The position numbers were made by a program, and so were the translations under genes. DNA of 64,000 nucleotides from Brachypodium distachyon (lineage: Eukaryota > Streptophyta > Magnoliopsida > Poales > Poaceae): NCBI RefSeq assembly GCF_000005505.3, contig NC_016135.3:14726613-14790612 (forward strand), read 5' to 3'. The notes beneath the pieces are model-generated. The model was not told the DNA's origin and made no database searches. It was given only the letters and a program-made list of their open reading frames with translations. Below are positions 1 through 10,900 of the stretch, in pieces (positions within the stretch are counted from its first letter, which is position 1; every line of letters begins with the position of its first letter).

Positions 1-697
1 CTCGCACAGCAGCCCGGCATTGAAGCTCTTCGACGAAGTTTAGATCGTCAACCCTTTGCTCGTGTTGGCTGGTGTTGCCGTACGCGCGTACCTGGGGAGA
101 TCCGTGCTTGAGCTCGAGGGGCAGCACCGCTTCTGCCCCATAGACAAGGGCGAAAGGAGTCTCGCCCGTTGCCCGACTAGGTGTCGTCCGGATTGACCAC
201 AGCACGGGCTGGAGTTCTTCGACCCAGCATTTCCCGTGGCCTTTGAGCTTGTCAAAGGTTCTCGTCTTGAGCCCCCGCAGCACTTCTGCGTTGGCTCGCT
301 CCGTCTGCCCGTTACTCCTCGAATGAGCAACGGACGCGAAGCGCAGCTTAGTGCCCATGTCCTCACAATAGGCTTGAAACGCCGCACTCGTGAACTGTGT
401 GCCATTGTCGGTGATGATGCTGTTTGGCACACCAAACCGGCACACAATGCCTCTAAAAAATTTGATGACCGCCTGGGCGGTCACCTTCCGCACTGGTTCC
501 ACCTCCACCCACTTGGAGAACTTGTCGATGGCTACAAACAAATATTCGTAACCGCCGACTGCCCTCGGTAGCTTGCCGACGATGTCGAGCCCCCAGACTG
601 CGAACGGCCATGAGGAAGGTATGACATGTAGGGCCTGCGCCGGCTGGTTGCTCTTTTTCGAATGGAACTGGCATGCTTCGCACGTCCTCACCCGCCG
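1..697 (-). pseudogene. Ty3/gypsy integrase core fragment
   Basis: The minus-strand frame is open from about 694 to the window edge and reads as the C-terminal zinc-finger half plus the catalytic core of a gypsy integrase. Visible landmarks are TCEACQFHSKK, then WPFAVWGLDIVGKLP, then IITDNGTQFTS with its Asp, and RSNGQTERAN further on, which supplies the Glu region. The usual HH half of the HHCC finger and everything before it in pol are absent. The frame begins straight after the gag stop codon, so this copy has no start of its own and cannot be a functional pol. The continuation beyond position 1 is not visible. Confidence 0.85.
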
Positions 698-1878
698 CTA
701 CTTGATCCCCTGCAAAACGCGGCAGTTCTGCGCGTCGTGGGTGGAGTTGCTGTGGATGGGGCAGCGGGGCGTGTCGCCCTGCTTCCCGCCAGACCCGCCA
801 CCCGGCGAGGCCTTCTTCGCAGGCCTTGCGGCAGGAGCCCCCGAGTCCGCAGCGAGAACTTGCTTCCCGCTGCGCTTGCGGGAACCCTTATTCTGCGAAC
901 CCTCGCCAGGGCTCGCGGCAGCCTTAGCTGCTAGCTCGGGTGCTAGGCGCCCTTCCTCGGCCATCGCGCATTTGTGCGCCAGGGCGTACAGGTCCTGCGT
1001 TGTCCAAATCCGATGCGTGCTCAGCTTCTCGCGCATCTTGGGATCGCGGACGTTGATGGCGAAGGTGTGGATGATGGCAGCCGCCTCCGCCTCTGGGGTG
1101 GAATAGGAGAGGTTGGAGAAGCGGTTGACGAAGGCCCGCAATGTCTGTCCCGGCTTCTGCACGATAGTGTGCAGCTCCGCCATGGTTCTCGGGCGCTTAT
1201 AGCCGCCCTAAAACGCGCTCACAAACTGCTCGCGCAGGTCCGCCCAAGTGGTGATGAACCCGACGGGCAGGTTGAGCAGCCAGGTTCGCGCTGATCCTTT
1301 CAGGACCATCGGGAACCTGTTTGCCCTGACCTTGTCGTCGTTGCCGATGGCGTGCATGCCCAACGTGTAGGTCAGGAGGAAATCCTTGGCGTTGGCGGTC
1401 CCGTCGTACGTACCGAGCGCGGCCGCTCGGAACTTACGGGGCCACATCACCCACCGCAACTCGCGTGTGAACGCGGTGCAACTATCCTCAGGGCCCATGG
1501 GAGCGTCTTCCTACTCCTGTGGGTGCTGGCACTCTACCTCGCGCTTGCGCCGGCGCTCCAAGCGCGGCGCAAATCCTCCTGCTGGCGGGAATTCAAGATG
1601 CTGCACGCATCGCCCCCCAGAACGGTGGGCGACGAGTTCGAGGACCCCTCCGGGCCCCCGTCTCCTGGGCCTCCCTGCGGAGGGGGAGGATTCTCCCCCT
1701 GTCGCGAGGCGGGTGGCGCATCCCCGCGCTCCGGGTTCTGCCCTTGGCCAGAGCCAACCGGGGCACCCTCACCTTGCGGCTGCTGGGCAGCCAGGGCGAG
1801 GAGCGCCTCTAACTCCTCGCCCCACGTCTCGTGCACCGGCGTGCCTTGCTGCGGTTCGTACCGCACCATGACACGCAC
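698..1878 (-). pseudogene. Ty3/gypsy gag remnant, frameshifted with premature stops
   Basis: Two blocks match a plant gypsy gag. The segment 1208-1498 contains the YDGTANAKDFL and LNLPVGFITTWADLREQF region typical of the capsid. The segment 698-1183 contains KPGQTLRAFVNRFSNL and ends in a Cys/His-bearing tail. They share one frame but are separated by a TAG where a Gln codon is expected (FVSAF-stop-GGYKRPRT). A second TAG lies just upstream of 1498 in the same frame. The Pro/Gln-rich N-terminal part (1534-1878) is in a different frame, so at least one indel is present. Gag ends with a stop at 695-697, a few bases before the integrase frame. Confidence 0.8.
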
Positions 1879-2530
1879 GCGATGATGGCTTCCACCAGGG
1901 TTCGTGCGGGAGGCAGCCGGTTTCCCGAGCGGCTGCTTCCCGCTCTGGCCCCGGACGCCTCCCGATGCGCAGGGTGCGAACCCCCAGGGGTCGCCCGCGA
2001 CACGGTATGCTCCTGGTGCCGCTGTCGCAGAGCATCCTCGGCCCGCTACTCAACCCGCTGCCCGGCGCGGGCGGCACCGTGCATGCTCGCACGACTGGCC
2101 CCAGCACTGGGAGCAGCCGGTCCCCTCGGCCGATTGTTGGCAGACGGCCGAGGAGGCGGGGGAGGCAGCTGTGTTTGCTGCACCCTCGAAGGTTTGGGGT
2201 TCTCCTGAGCACCCGACTCGGGTCGCATGTCATGCGACCACATGTGCGCCGCTGGGGCTTCACGCGGGTCTATACGAGGATCAAAAGCCCGCTTGGGGAG
2301 CATGGCGACTAGTCTCGTCGGCAAAGAAGGCGAGGCCGACGTCGATGCGAACGATGCTGCCGACGACCACCGGCAGGCTCTTCTCCCACGCTCCCTACCT
2401 GGCGTGCCTGATGTCGTCGCACGGTGCTTTGACACCGGGGGCGTGCGGTCACAGCCCCCTTTTAGTTTCGGTAGGGGCGTCGGAGTTCGCGCCGGCAATC
2501 GCCGGCTCGGCCGATGAGGCCCTGCGGGGC
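1879..2530 (-). other. 5' untranslated and leader region of the gypsy element
   Basis: GC-rich sequence between LTR and gag. On the minus strand it contains an ACGCCAGGTAGGGAG motif (around 2400), a stretch I associate with leaders of grass gypsy elements. A possible gag start (ATGCTCCCCAAGCG) lies at 2303. Long open frames on the other strand here are a by-product of GC content. The primer-binding site was not identified with confidence. Confidence 0.45.
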
Positions 2531-2539
2531 CGGCGAAAT

Positions 2540-3378
2540 GGAGTACTAAAAGTGCGCGTTAATCAAGGAACAGAAACACGCACGTTTTTATCCAGGTTCG
2601 GGCCACGCGGAGGTGTAAAACCCTACATCCTGCTTGTCCGAGCTGATATTGGTCGTGGATCAAATGTTTACAGCTTGCCGGGTAAATTCCCGGGTACCCT
2701 TTCCCTTTTGGCTAGATGCTCCTTACTATCCTTTGCTAGAGCTAGTGGCTAACTGTGGGCTGATCGAACTCAACTGAACCCTACTGCCTACTGGAGCCAA
2801 CTGAGAGTCCAACTGAACCAACCCTTTTGACCGTTGGCAGGGGTCCTCCTTTTATACTCAAGGGGATGCCACAGGTGCCATGGTGCATGAGGTACAAGTG
2901 TCGAGCGGGGAGGCATACAACTCCCCCCGGTGAGCTGGTGGCGCGCATGGATGCCACCTCCGCCGCTAGGGGTCTAAAACCCTAGAGTAGGATTGGACAG
3001 CCACTGCTCCCTTGATCGGACGGGTAACGCCCCGTCGGTCGGCTTATTTAATGAGCCGTGCGCCTTACTCCTTGCCCCGATGGGGCCGCGCACCCCACGC
3101 CCGCCACGCGCCACACGCTTGAAGCGGGGGCATGCGCCCGGGAACCCCCTGTCCTGGCAAGTCGCTGCCCGGGAAGCGCCCGGGCCCAACGCACCCGGGA
3201 AGCAGCTTCCAGGGAGGTGCCCAGGCGGGAATATTCCCCGAAGCCCCGCTAGCCCCTTCCGGGCTGATCACTTGGCGGGCTGCCGCAGACGCTGCTCGGG
3301 ATGAAACCTTCCCAAGAACTCGGGGACGGGGCCCACGCGTCGTGCAGCGGTGGTACCTCGGGTGCCACTGGTGCGACA
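2540..3378 (-). repeat. LTR of the gypsy element (5' LTR, minus strand)
   Basis: The outer edge at 3378 is clear (TGTCGCACC... on the minus strand). The inner edge is only approximate, somewhere in 2530-2560. The sequence includes the U5-like stretch CAGGTTCGGGCCACGCGG on the plus strand at about 2594 and a polymerase II TATA box at 2851-2856. Its length of roughly 840 bp is plausible for a grass gypsy LTR. The upstream half is rich in CCCGGG/GCCCGG motifs. Confidence 0.6.
2851..2856 (-). promoter_or_regulatory. LTR TATA box
   Basis: The minus strand reads GAGTATAAAAGGAGGACC. This is a good TATAAA box in the middle of the LTR, in the same direction as gag and integrase, and it supports the orientation of the element. 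Confidence 0.6.
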
Positions 3379-3539
3379 TGGTGATATCGTTATTTAACCG
3401 AATAATCGTAGATGGGAAATCTTTGGTAAATGTCCACGTATAAATAGGATAGGCGAATTATTACAATATGCAGGTTTTCAATTATGAATAAAGTCAGCAG
3501 TGTGTAGAACTGCGTGACCTAACATGAGGTTGGTAAGTT

Positions 3540-4400
3540 GCAATTCATTAGTAAAAATCATGTGTAATGAGCTATATCCTTTGATCAGATATTCAAATCA
3601 AACCATTCTGAGTTTGGACATATGGGACATAGTGTTGAGCTTCAACCATCCAAAACCATGCAATAATCATTGAAAGCATTTAAGGAGAATTCTGCAACAA
3701 TGTCAATTCGAATTGATTTAATTCGATATTCAGCATTATGAGCTTGTAGCTTACTACATTGGCTCATTATTTAGCATATACATGGTTTTGTGTGGACAGA
3801 AGACACATGTGAGACATCGTGTAGATGAACTTATTGACCCATGAAATACAAGGAAAATCCAGACCATGGTTGTATCCAACCACAATTATCACTTTGAATG
3901 TGCTCAAGGAATTTGAGTGGTTTTGCTAGTATTTTGAGATATGAAGGTCCCAAAGTTTTCTTTCATGTAGCACAAATAGTGCACATGGAATATGAATATT
4001 GAGAAAATTTAGCAGTATTTAAACCATGACCAATGGAATTGGAATTGCTAGTAATTTTTCACACCATCCTTAATCCAGGGTGACAATGGCGACTATGCCA
4101 CATTTGGAATGTAGTGACATTCTGAAAAATTACCTTATACGCAACATTTGCTACGGGTGTGGTGTATGTGTAGTACAATCCGGACGATAAAGAAAAGATT
4201 TTTTTTCAAGAATTTGGTTGCCATATCCATCATTTTTGTTAGAATGAGAAATTCCAATTGTTGTCATCATGTGTTTCTATATGAATCCCATTTGGACGGA
4301 TATCTCTATAACTTATTAAAGTATAGAGTTCATGGAGCCGCTGTCCACTAGGCAAAATTCTTCATCCATTTTGGATTGACTCCCCATAGAAAACTATAAA
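3540..4400 (-). pseudogene. Decayed copia pol (protease-like start to integrase core)
   Basis: Conceptual translation of the minus strand gives scattered pieces of a copia pol, broken by stops and frameshifts. Near 4350 it reads EFCLVDSGSMNSIL, resembling the retroviral-type aspartic protease region. Around 3800 it reads MSHMCLLSTQNHVYAK, and around 3610-3640 AQHYVPYVQTQNG. Both match the integrase core of this copia lineage, where related elements read like WSHVCLLSTRN and HVHTQNGLAES. The A+T content is high and no frame stays open, so this is an old relic. Reverse transcriptase is absent because of the gypsy insertion. Confidence 0.6.
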
Positions 4401-4642
4401 TTGAAAATGAAGAACTTTAATAAAAAAATTCTTAATAGATATATAGAATACATACAAACTTTATGTAAGTATCAATTTGATGATACAATATCGTAATTTA
4501 CAATACATATGTCAAATATGTAGGTACCAATATGTTGATACAATAATGTAATATTACAATATAGATGACAACATTTACTCTAATTATTTCCAACAACATT
4601 TGGACATAAATATAGATAATATCTATTTTGGAGATAGGTAAA

Positions 4643-5560
4643 CTAGCTTAGGTCTCCATACATGTCATTTGAAGTAAATTCAACGATCATGTTCTCCGTG
4701 CTCATTAGTTCCTTAGACGTTTGGAGTGGCAAGTTGTTACTTGGTTCCTCCATAATGTCATGCGAACAACCAGCTTCCTTGGAATTGTCAGATTGGAGAT
4801 TGAAGTGTGATTCAAATCTTCGTCCTTGTTGAGCATGTCGCTTGCGTCCCACGGATTGGAGGTATAGATCCACCAAATAACGGGGGGGTACGACACTTCT
4901 TTGTGATATACTTGTAGCACCCACATTTTTGACAAACATCAGATTTATCATAGTGTGGCTTGAAAGTACCTTTTCCCTTTTCTGATACACATGGCTGAAA
5001 ATTCTTGCTCTTTTGCTTGCCTTTGAAGTTTGTGGGTCGTCGAGATGACTCGTCAAACTTGTTATTTTTCTGAAAATTGGCATGCACTTCAGGCAAAGGT
5101 GCAGCGCCAACAGAGCGCTGATGATGATTCCTTATGAGGAGTTCATCATGCTTTTCGGCTTGAAGTAGAACATGGATAAGATCAGAATATGTTGTGAATT
5201 GGCGTGCATGATATTGTTGCTGGAGGATCCTATTGGCCGGAAGCATGGTGGATAAGGTTTTTTCAATCTTGTCCGCTTCAGAGGGTTCCTTTTCGCAAAA
5301 TTGCAACTTCGAACAAATTTTATGAACGGCATGATTGAACTCTCCAATGGATTTAAAATCTTGTAGGCGGAGTTGAGTCCATTCATGTGTGGCTTCAGGA
5401 AAAATCACAGCCTTCTGCCGTTCATATCTAGTTTGAAGGGCGAGCCATAATGTGTACGGGTCTTCTTCCATAAGATACTCTAATTTGAGATCAGAATGGA
5501 TGTGGTTCCTTATAATGTATAAGGCATTATATTTGTATGCAATGTGCGCTTGTCCCTAAA
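4643..5560 (-). pseudogene. Ty1/copia gag (UBN2-type), frameshifted
   Basis: The frame runs from about 5560 (GQAHIAYKYNALYIIRN, no start codon found) through LWLALQTRYERQKAV and FNHAVHKICSKLQFCEKEP to a zinc knuckle. It then shifts by one base at a run of seven G (plus strand 4882-4888). After the shift the gag tail continues as RYLVDLYLQSVGRKR and ends DMYGDLS at 4643. The knuckle reads CQKCGCYKYITKKC. It has the CX2CX4-X4C spacing, but the expected His is Tyr, so zinc binding is probably lost. No complete gag protein can be made. Confidence 0.75.
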
Positions 5561-5672
5561 GCAAAACGTTGTGGTAATTGTTGTAAATAAAATTGCAAAA
5601 ATTTATGAAGTTTAAGAGACGTTAAATTCATATGGTGTAGACCTCAAATTTTGAAGATAATCACCAATTAGT

Positions 5673-5960
5673 GGTGTACATCTCTCAGATCTATGCGAAA
5701 AATTCGCTGCTTTCAATAAGGTGTATGTTCCCACAGAACATTCAACGCCATTTAGCATTTTACCGTTATTGAAAGGCTGTAACACCTTCTGTAATTTTTT
5801 AATTTAATATTGGAAGAGCACGTTGAAGGTAGTCATTGTGTACATCCGACACAATGTAGACCTCTCAGCACAACGCGATAATTCGCCGCTTTCAATAAGG
5901 TGTATGTTCCCACGGAACATTCAACGCCATTTAGCATTTTACCGTTATTGAAAGTCTATA
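5673..5960 (-). repeat. Duplicated hairpin-ended 66-bp unit in the copia leader
   Basis: Two near-identical units at 5710-5775 and 5889-5954, 179 bp apart. Each starts CTTTCAATAAGGT and ends ACCGTTATTGAAAG, so the ends are inverted repeats that could form a stem of about 13 bp. Similarity extends about 35 bp to the left of each unit (the ATTCGCNGCTTTCAATAA context). Confidence 0.75.
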
Positions 5961-7086
5961 ATACCTTGTGATTCACATATATTAAATTGAGGTAGTCACG
6001 TAGTGAAGATTTTTGCTTATTACGAATGGAGCTTTTTCTTGAATCAAGTCAAATTTGTGCATATTGATGCCATTTGGGACTTAATCGATAAAACAAAACT
6101 CTCGAATTTGCAAGAAATAAGGATCTCAATTGTAAAGGCATAAATATCACATGTAATAGGGAATGTATATCATACAAACACATTGAACATGATAATATTT
6201 ACATAGACAAAGATGTCTTTGAATAGGAATCCAACAGAAAACTATTGAATCTAAATAAATATAAGTTCAGGGACCTATAGATATAAACACTGCTACTATT
6301 AAACAGATATTTGGACCAAATCGTGATTAACCAAAACATTCAGGCTTTTCATGCAACTCAGCTTTTGTGCCTGGGGGCGTCCTGGGCCTAGGCCTTCCTG
6401 GCCTTTTGGCCAGCCCAAGTCAGGGATAAAGGGGGAGAACGACGGGGGAAACAAAGGGGAGATCGATGGGGTAGTTAGGGTTTCCCTATCGATCCCCACA
6501 TCAAACGGCGCCCATCTCCCCGATCTCCTCTGCCTTCGGCCGCCACCGTCGCTTGCTGCTGCCTGCTGCCATCCTCCACGCTGCGCCTGTCGCGCCCAGA
6601 GAGAGGAGGGGAGGCCAGGGGCCTCCGCGTTCCAGCCACCGACCCCGGTCCGGCGTGGGGCGCCGCCATGGCCGGAGGTGGAGAAGGTGCCGCGCCTGAG
6701 GGGCCATTGGCCGGAGGCGGAGGAGGCCGCGCCCGAGGGGGCTTCGGCCGGGGATGGAGGAAGTCGGCGGCGACAAGTACGGGCTTCACCCGTGCGGATC
6801 CAGACGGCGATTAGGCCACCATGGTCATGGGGTCAAGCGGCGATGAGGCCGCCGAGGTCCTGCGATCCAGCGGCGACGAGGCCGCCGAGGACAAGCGGTC
6901 CAGCGGCGACGCACTCGACGACGACCACGGTAAGTTCTTCAGCGACGACATTTTCCTTGTCACAGGAACTCAAAGAGAACGGCAAAAATCAGGGGCGAAT
7001 AGTAGATCGCCATGTTTCTCACCTTTCTTGTTCTTCGCTCTATTCTTGCTCTGTAATGGCAGAGTCTAGCGTTGCTGATAACGTAT

Positions 7087-7390
7087 TGTGAAATGAATGA
7101 ATGAGAATGAATCTCTGTGTTGTTTCATTGATTGATGATTATATTTATAAAAAGGAAAGGACACCAATACATAAATTGGTGTTGCAATTTTGGCACTCGC
7201 GTCCCAGTTTTGGAAAAATTGGAACGCGTTACAAGGTTAATTGCCTAATTAACTGTTAATTAACTAATGATAATTAACTGTTAATTAATTAATAATTAAT
7301 CCTAATTGATCATAAATAATTATTGTCGGCGCTAGCAAAGGCGAATGGGTTCCGAGGGGCTACCAAAGGCACGGGAAGGGGGTGGCAACA
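7087..7390 (-). repeat. LTR-like segment of the copia element
   Basis: The plus strand starts TGAAATGAATGAATGAGAAT just after the primer-binding-like sequence. It contains a minus-strand TATA-like box (TTTATAAATAT, at about 7141-7150) and an A+T-rich block at 7250-7320. The far end was not fixed; CAACA at 7386-7390 is a candidate, because the minus strand would then begin TGTTG. No second copy is present in the window. Confidence 0.4.
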
Positions 7391-7909
7391 GCGACCAGAC
7401 ATGGCCAGCGGTGGTCAGGCCGAAAACGTTGTGAAGCCACACGGTTTTTCTTTCAATGGGAGAAAACATAGAAATTTCTTTTAAAACAATAGGGTTTATG
7501 ATTCGAACATTTTATCTCGAGAGATATTTACTAAATTGAATTAAAAGAAAGAATAGAATGCCAACAACAATAACTGAAACATGGAATGCTTCGAACAGAA
7601 AATCCAATGTAACTACTCCGACAATTAACAGTTAAAACTGTGGCCAAGCATTCACTCATTCGTAACAAATTCTAGGTATGATTTCAGATGAATGCCAAAA
7701 ACCAGCCACAAGAACCATCACGCTGATAAGGTCACTTGGAAAACCGGCGACCGATGTGCACCCCAAAATTAGCCCAGATGGCTTAGTTGGCATGCACAAG
7801 TAATGAAAAATAAGAAACATAGAAATGTTCAGTGAGGGGATAGCGCTGCCGAAGGAAAATGGCATTCTTCAAACTTGCAAAACGGTCTCCGTTTGTCCTC
7901 ATCCTTTCT

Positions 7910-10900
7910 TCATTTTACATTCACCAGCTCAACATCAAACACAAGAGTTGAGTTTGGCGGTATTGCCCCGATCTTCTGATTTCCATAACTAAAAAGAAGA
8001 TACAAATTACAAATCAGAACTGAAAAAAGCAGCGGCTGACATAAAAGCAACGCGGTGTTATATCTTACCCCATAGATGGTGGAATGGTGATCTTTCTTTT
8101 ATCCCCAATTCGCATACCTATAACAAACAAAAAGGATGGGCATATGAGATCAAGCACCTATCAAAGTTATGATGTTCGATGACAAAGCACAGGATTAAAT
8201 ACCATTGACACCAATGTCCCAGCCTTTAATAACCTGTCCAACACCTGCAGCAAAGTAATATTTCAAACACCAATCCCGAGGATACTAGAGGATAAAACAT
8301 CAGCATGAGGGGAAAATTTACCCAGTCTGAATTCAAAAGGCCTCTTTCCAACAGTAGAGTCAAAAATTGTGCCATTCTTCAACTTGCCAATGTACTTAAC
8401 AGAAACCTAGAGAAGGATTCAACCGTCAGTAATAATCCCATAATTATATATACTACCTATACGCACGTGCCCTGTATGGATTCTTCTTTTTTGCATAAGT
8501 TGCTTAAATGCAATTTTAGCCTCACATTCTCAATTTTTGTGCTGAATAACAATTATCTCAAAATATTACATCAACCTAATCACAAATGTAGTCAAAAGAT
8601 AGAGATATGTATATCTACCATACTGAAAATTTGTGAAATCACATTGATTTCATAGTAAAATCTCTGAAATAGTCTCAATTGGGTGAAAGTGCGTACAACC
8701 ACCAACTCAGATCTTTATAATTAACAATAATAAAGATAATCAGAGCTTAGAAAGTCTCCTAAGGGCATCAACAATGGTAGGCCCAGTGTTGACTCTCCAC
8801 GTCATCTAGAGTCGACGGTAAAATAGCGCATACAATGGTTTGTCTTTGATCTGGATCTATATGATTTGTTACCATTAAATATGAGGTGTACAAATGTACA
8901 ATGGTAAAAAGGTCGACTCTTAGCTGAGTGTTAGTCGACTGGCTAAGAGTCAGACTCTTCGTGAAGAGTGTGTTTTTTCTCTCTCCTCCAGATCGGCAAA
9001 ATTCAAATAAGAGTCGACCTCTGCAGATGCCCTAAGTAGTCAGATTGGTTACCTTTTTTCCAGGGGAAGCTTTTTTACCGTCTGGTTTGCCCAACGCCAC
9101 GGTCTGAACAATCATACCATTGCCAAAAGTCCGTGTTTGGGATGCCTGCTCCTTGTCATCAGGCTTTGTAAGATTCGTGTCTGCCTGGATTTCATTTGTA
9201 TTGTTCTCCTTTGTTTTCTTCTCCTTGTTCTTTTTCTTGGCTCCCTGTTTTGTAACCTCCTCGGCATTATTGTCACTATTAACAAGACATAAGGTGATTT
9301 GGTCAAATACCAAAAGCCATGAGGAAAGTACTCAAGATGAAAAGACGGACAAGATATGCAGTAGCTTAATATACTTACCTTATGATCATTTTAACTTGCT
9401 GATCAGCGTCAGCTTCAGAAGCACTTGCGTCCTTGCTTTTCTTTTTCTTCTGTTTGGCTTCAACAATGTTAGCTGAGGAATCCTGTTTGATCTCCTTTTC
9501 ATCACTGTTTAACTTTTCACTGTCCACGGCAGTCTTTTTGTCCTTGGCCTTTTTCTTCTTCTTTGACACCCCATCATTTTCAGCATCAACTTCCCTAAGA
9601 TGCAAAAATTGCACAAAATCTCTAGTCCGTCATGATTAAACAAATCAGCTAGGGAAAAATCAATGAATTAACATGTACCCTGATGAGTCACGATGATCAC
9701 TTATGGCGCCACTTTTCCTTTTCCTATCTTCATTCGGCACATTATTTAGATTAGTACCTTTCTTCGAACTACCCTTAGAACTCTTCTTTGATTCAGATAC
9801 AGGAAAGCCATCTTCATCTTCACTTTCCAGGGATTCAGCAGGTGGTGCCCTAACAGCAAGCTGAAGTCGAGAATCATCACCATTTTTGCTGTTCTGTTTC
9901 TTGTTTGAACCCTTCAGTCCTTCGCCACTAGCAGGCTTGTCATCCTCTTGAATCTCCTCAATGACAACTGCAAAATTTACCCACATTGAAAGAAAAATCA
10001 CAAAATGGTCCAAGCACATAGCCAATGTATCTGAAGTTCTCAACACCAATTTCCAAAGTGAAATAAATGATAATAAACACTTCTTTTATTTCATGGAGAA
10101 ATGAGGAAATAATTGGCAATCGTAATTCTATCTAAGCATGCACATAACTTCACAGCAACCTATAGATCAACACCTAGAAAACTGGCATATAATCCTAAAC
10201 ACTGTAACAGCTTGAGACACAAGCAGGACTTCTAAGTTCTAACAGCATTGACATATGAATCACTTGCTAACTTTAACCAGATTCATATATGCACTTACGA
10301 TGCCCACCACTAGTAGTTGCTCAACAGTTCTTCCGTCACACATTTCCCAACAAAAAACTAGCTAATGGCAATTAAAGAACTTTAGTAAAATAGTGAAAAA
10401 AAACAATAAGATGTATCTAGAGAGAAACTTATCATACGGTTGGAAATTATAACCACTAAGGCAGGAAAAATAAAAGAGAAACACATATATTTCTAGTTCC
10501 AGGAGAAGCACCCCACTGGATCTTATCTCAGGAAAAGGAACAATGTGAAAGCATTACCTGAGCTCTTGCCTCTACGCTGATTGTACATCAAGTCCTCATC
10601 ACCAGTCTCTGAATCATAGTCTGAATCGTATTCTGAATCGCCATCTTCACTGTCTGAATGTCACATGGCCTCAGAATCAGTTATCAAATGGCAGGCTTGC
10701 ATGGTGAGATATAAATCTAAAAGAATTAACTGTGTTCAGCTGACCATGGGATGCTGGAATGACCATATCACCATCATCATCATCAGATACCAAGAAACCA
10801 TCATCGGAATCACTACCAGTATCACTGTCACCTATGTCCTCATCGTACTCATTACTGAAAAAATACTTAAGGAAAAAAATCCACTGGCAACACCTCGACC

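Larger units (their letters stand above)
1..3378 (-). mobile_element. Ty3/gypsy LTR retrotransposon, internally deleted, cut by window edge
   Basis: Reading on the minus strand from 3378 leftwards there are an LTR with a TATA box, a GC-rich 5' UTR, a broken gag region and then part of an integrase core that runs off the window. The outer LTR end is ...GCACGACA/TGTCG type: the minus-strand LTR begins TGTCGCACCAGTGG at 3378, and the bases just outside (3379-3383, TGGTG) would be the target duplication. Protease, reverse transcriptase and RNase H are missing between gag and integrase. The second LTR would lie to the left, outside the window. The element sits inside an older copia element. Confidence 0.85.
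3379..7390 (-). mobile_element. Degenerate Ty1/copia retrotransposon, interrupted on its 3' side
   Basis: On the minus strand, from right to left, there are an LTR-like segment (about 7087-7390), a reverse-complement sequence ACGTTATCAGCAACGCTAGA just inside it (a primer-binding-like stretch), a long GC-rich leader (about 6350-6950), gag (about 4643-5560) and a badly decayed pol (about 3540-4400). The gypsy element at 1-3378 breaks it at 3378/3379, so the 3' half of pol and the 3' LTR are not in this window. The exact outer LTR boundary is not determined. Confidence 0.7.

Noticed and set aside
1352..2752. Long plus-strand open frames over the gypsy gag and leader
   Set aside because: They lie opposite gag and arise from GC-rich retroelement DNA. 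No family features on this strand.
6351..7091. 246-codon plus-strand frame
   Set aside because: It overlaps the GC-rich leader and primer-site end of the minus-strand copia element. The sequence is low-complexity Pro/Arg-rich with no domain, so it is most likely a shadow.
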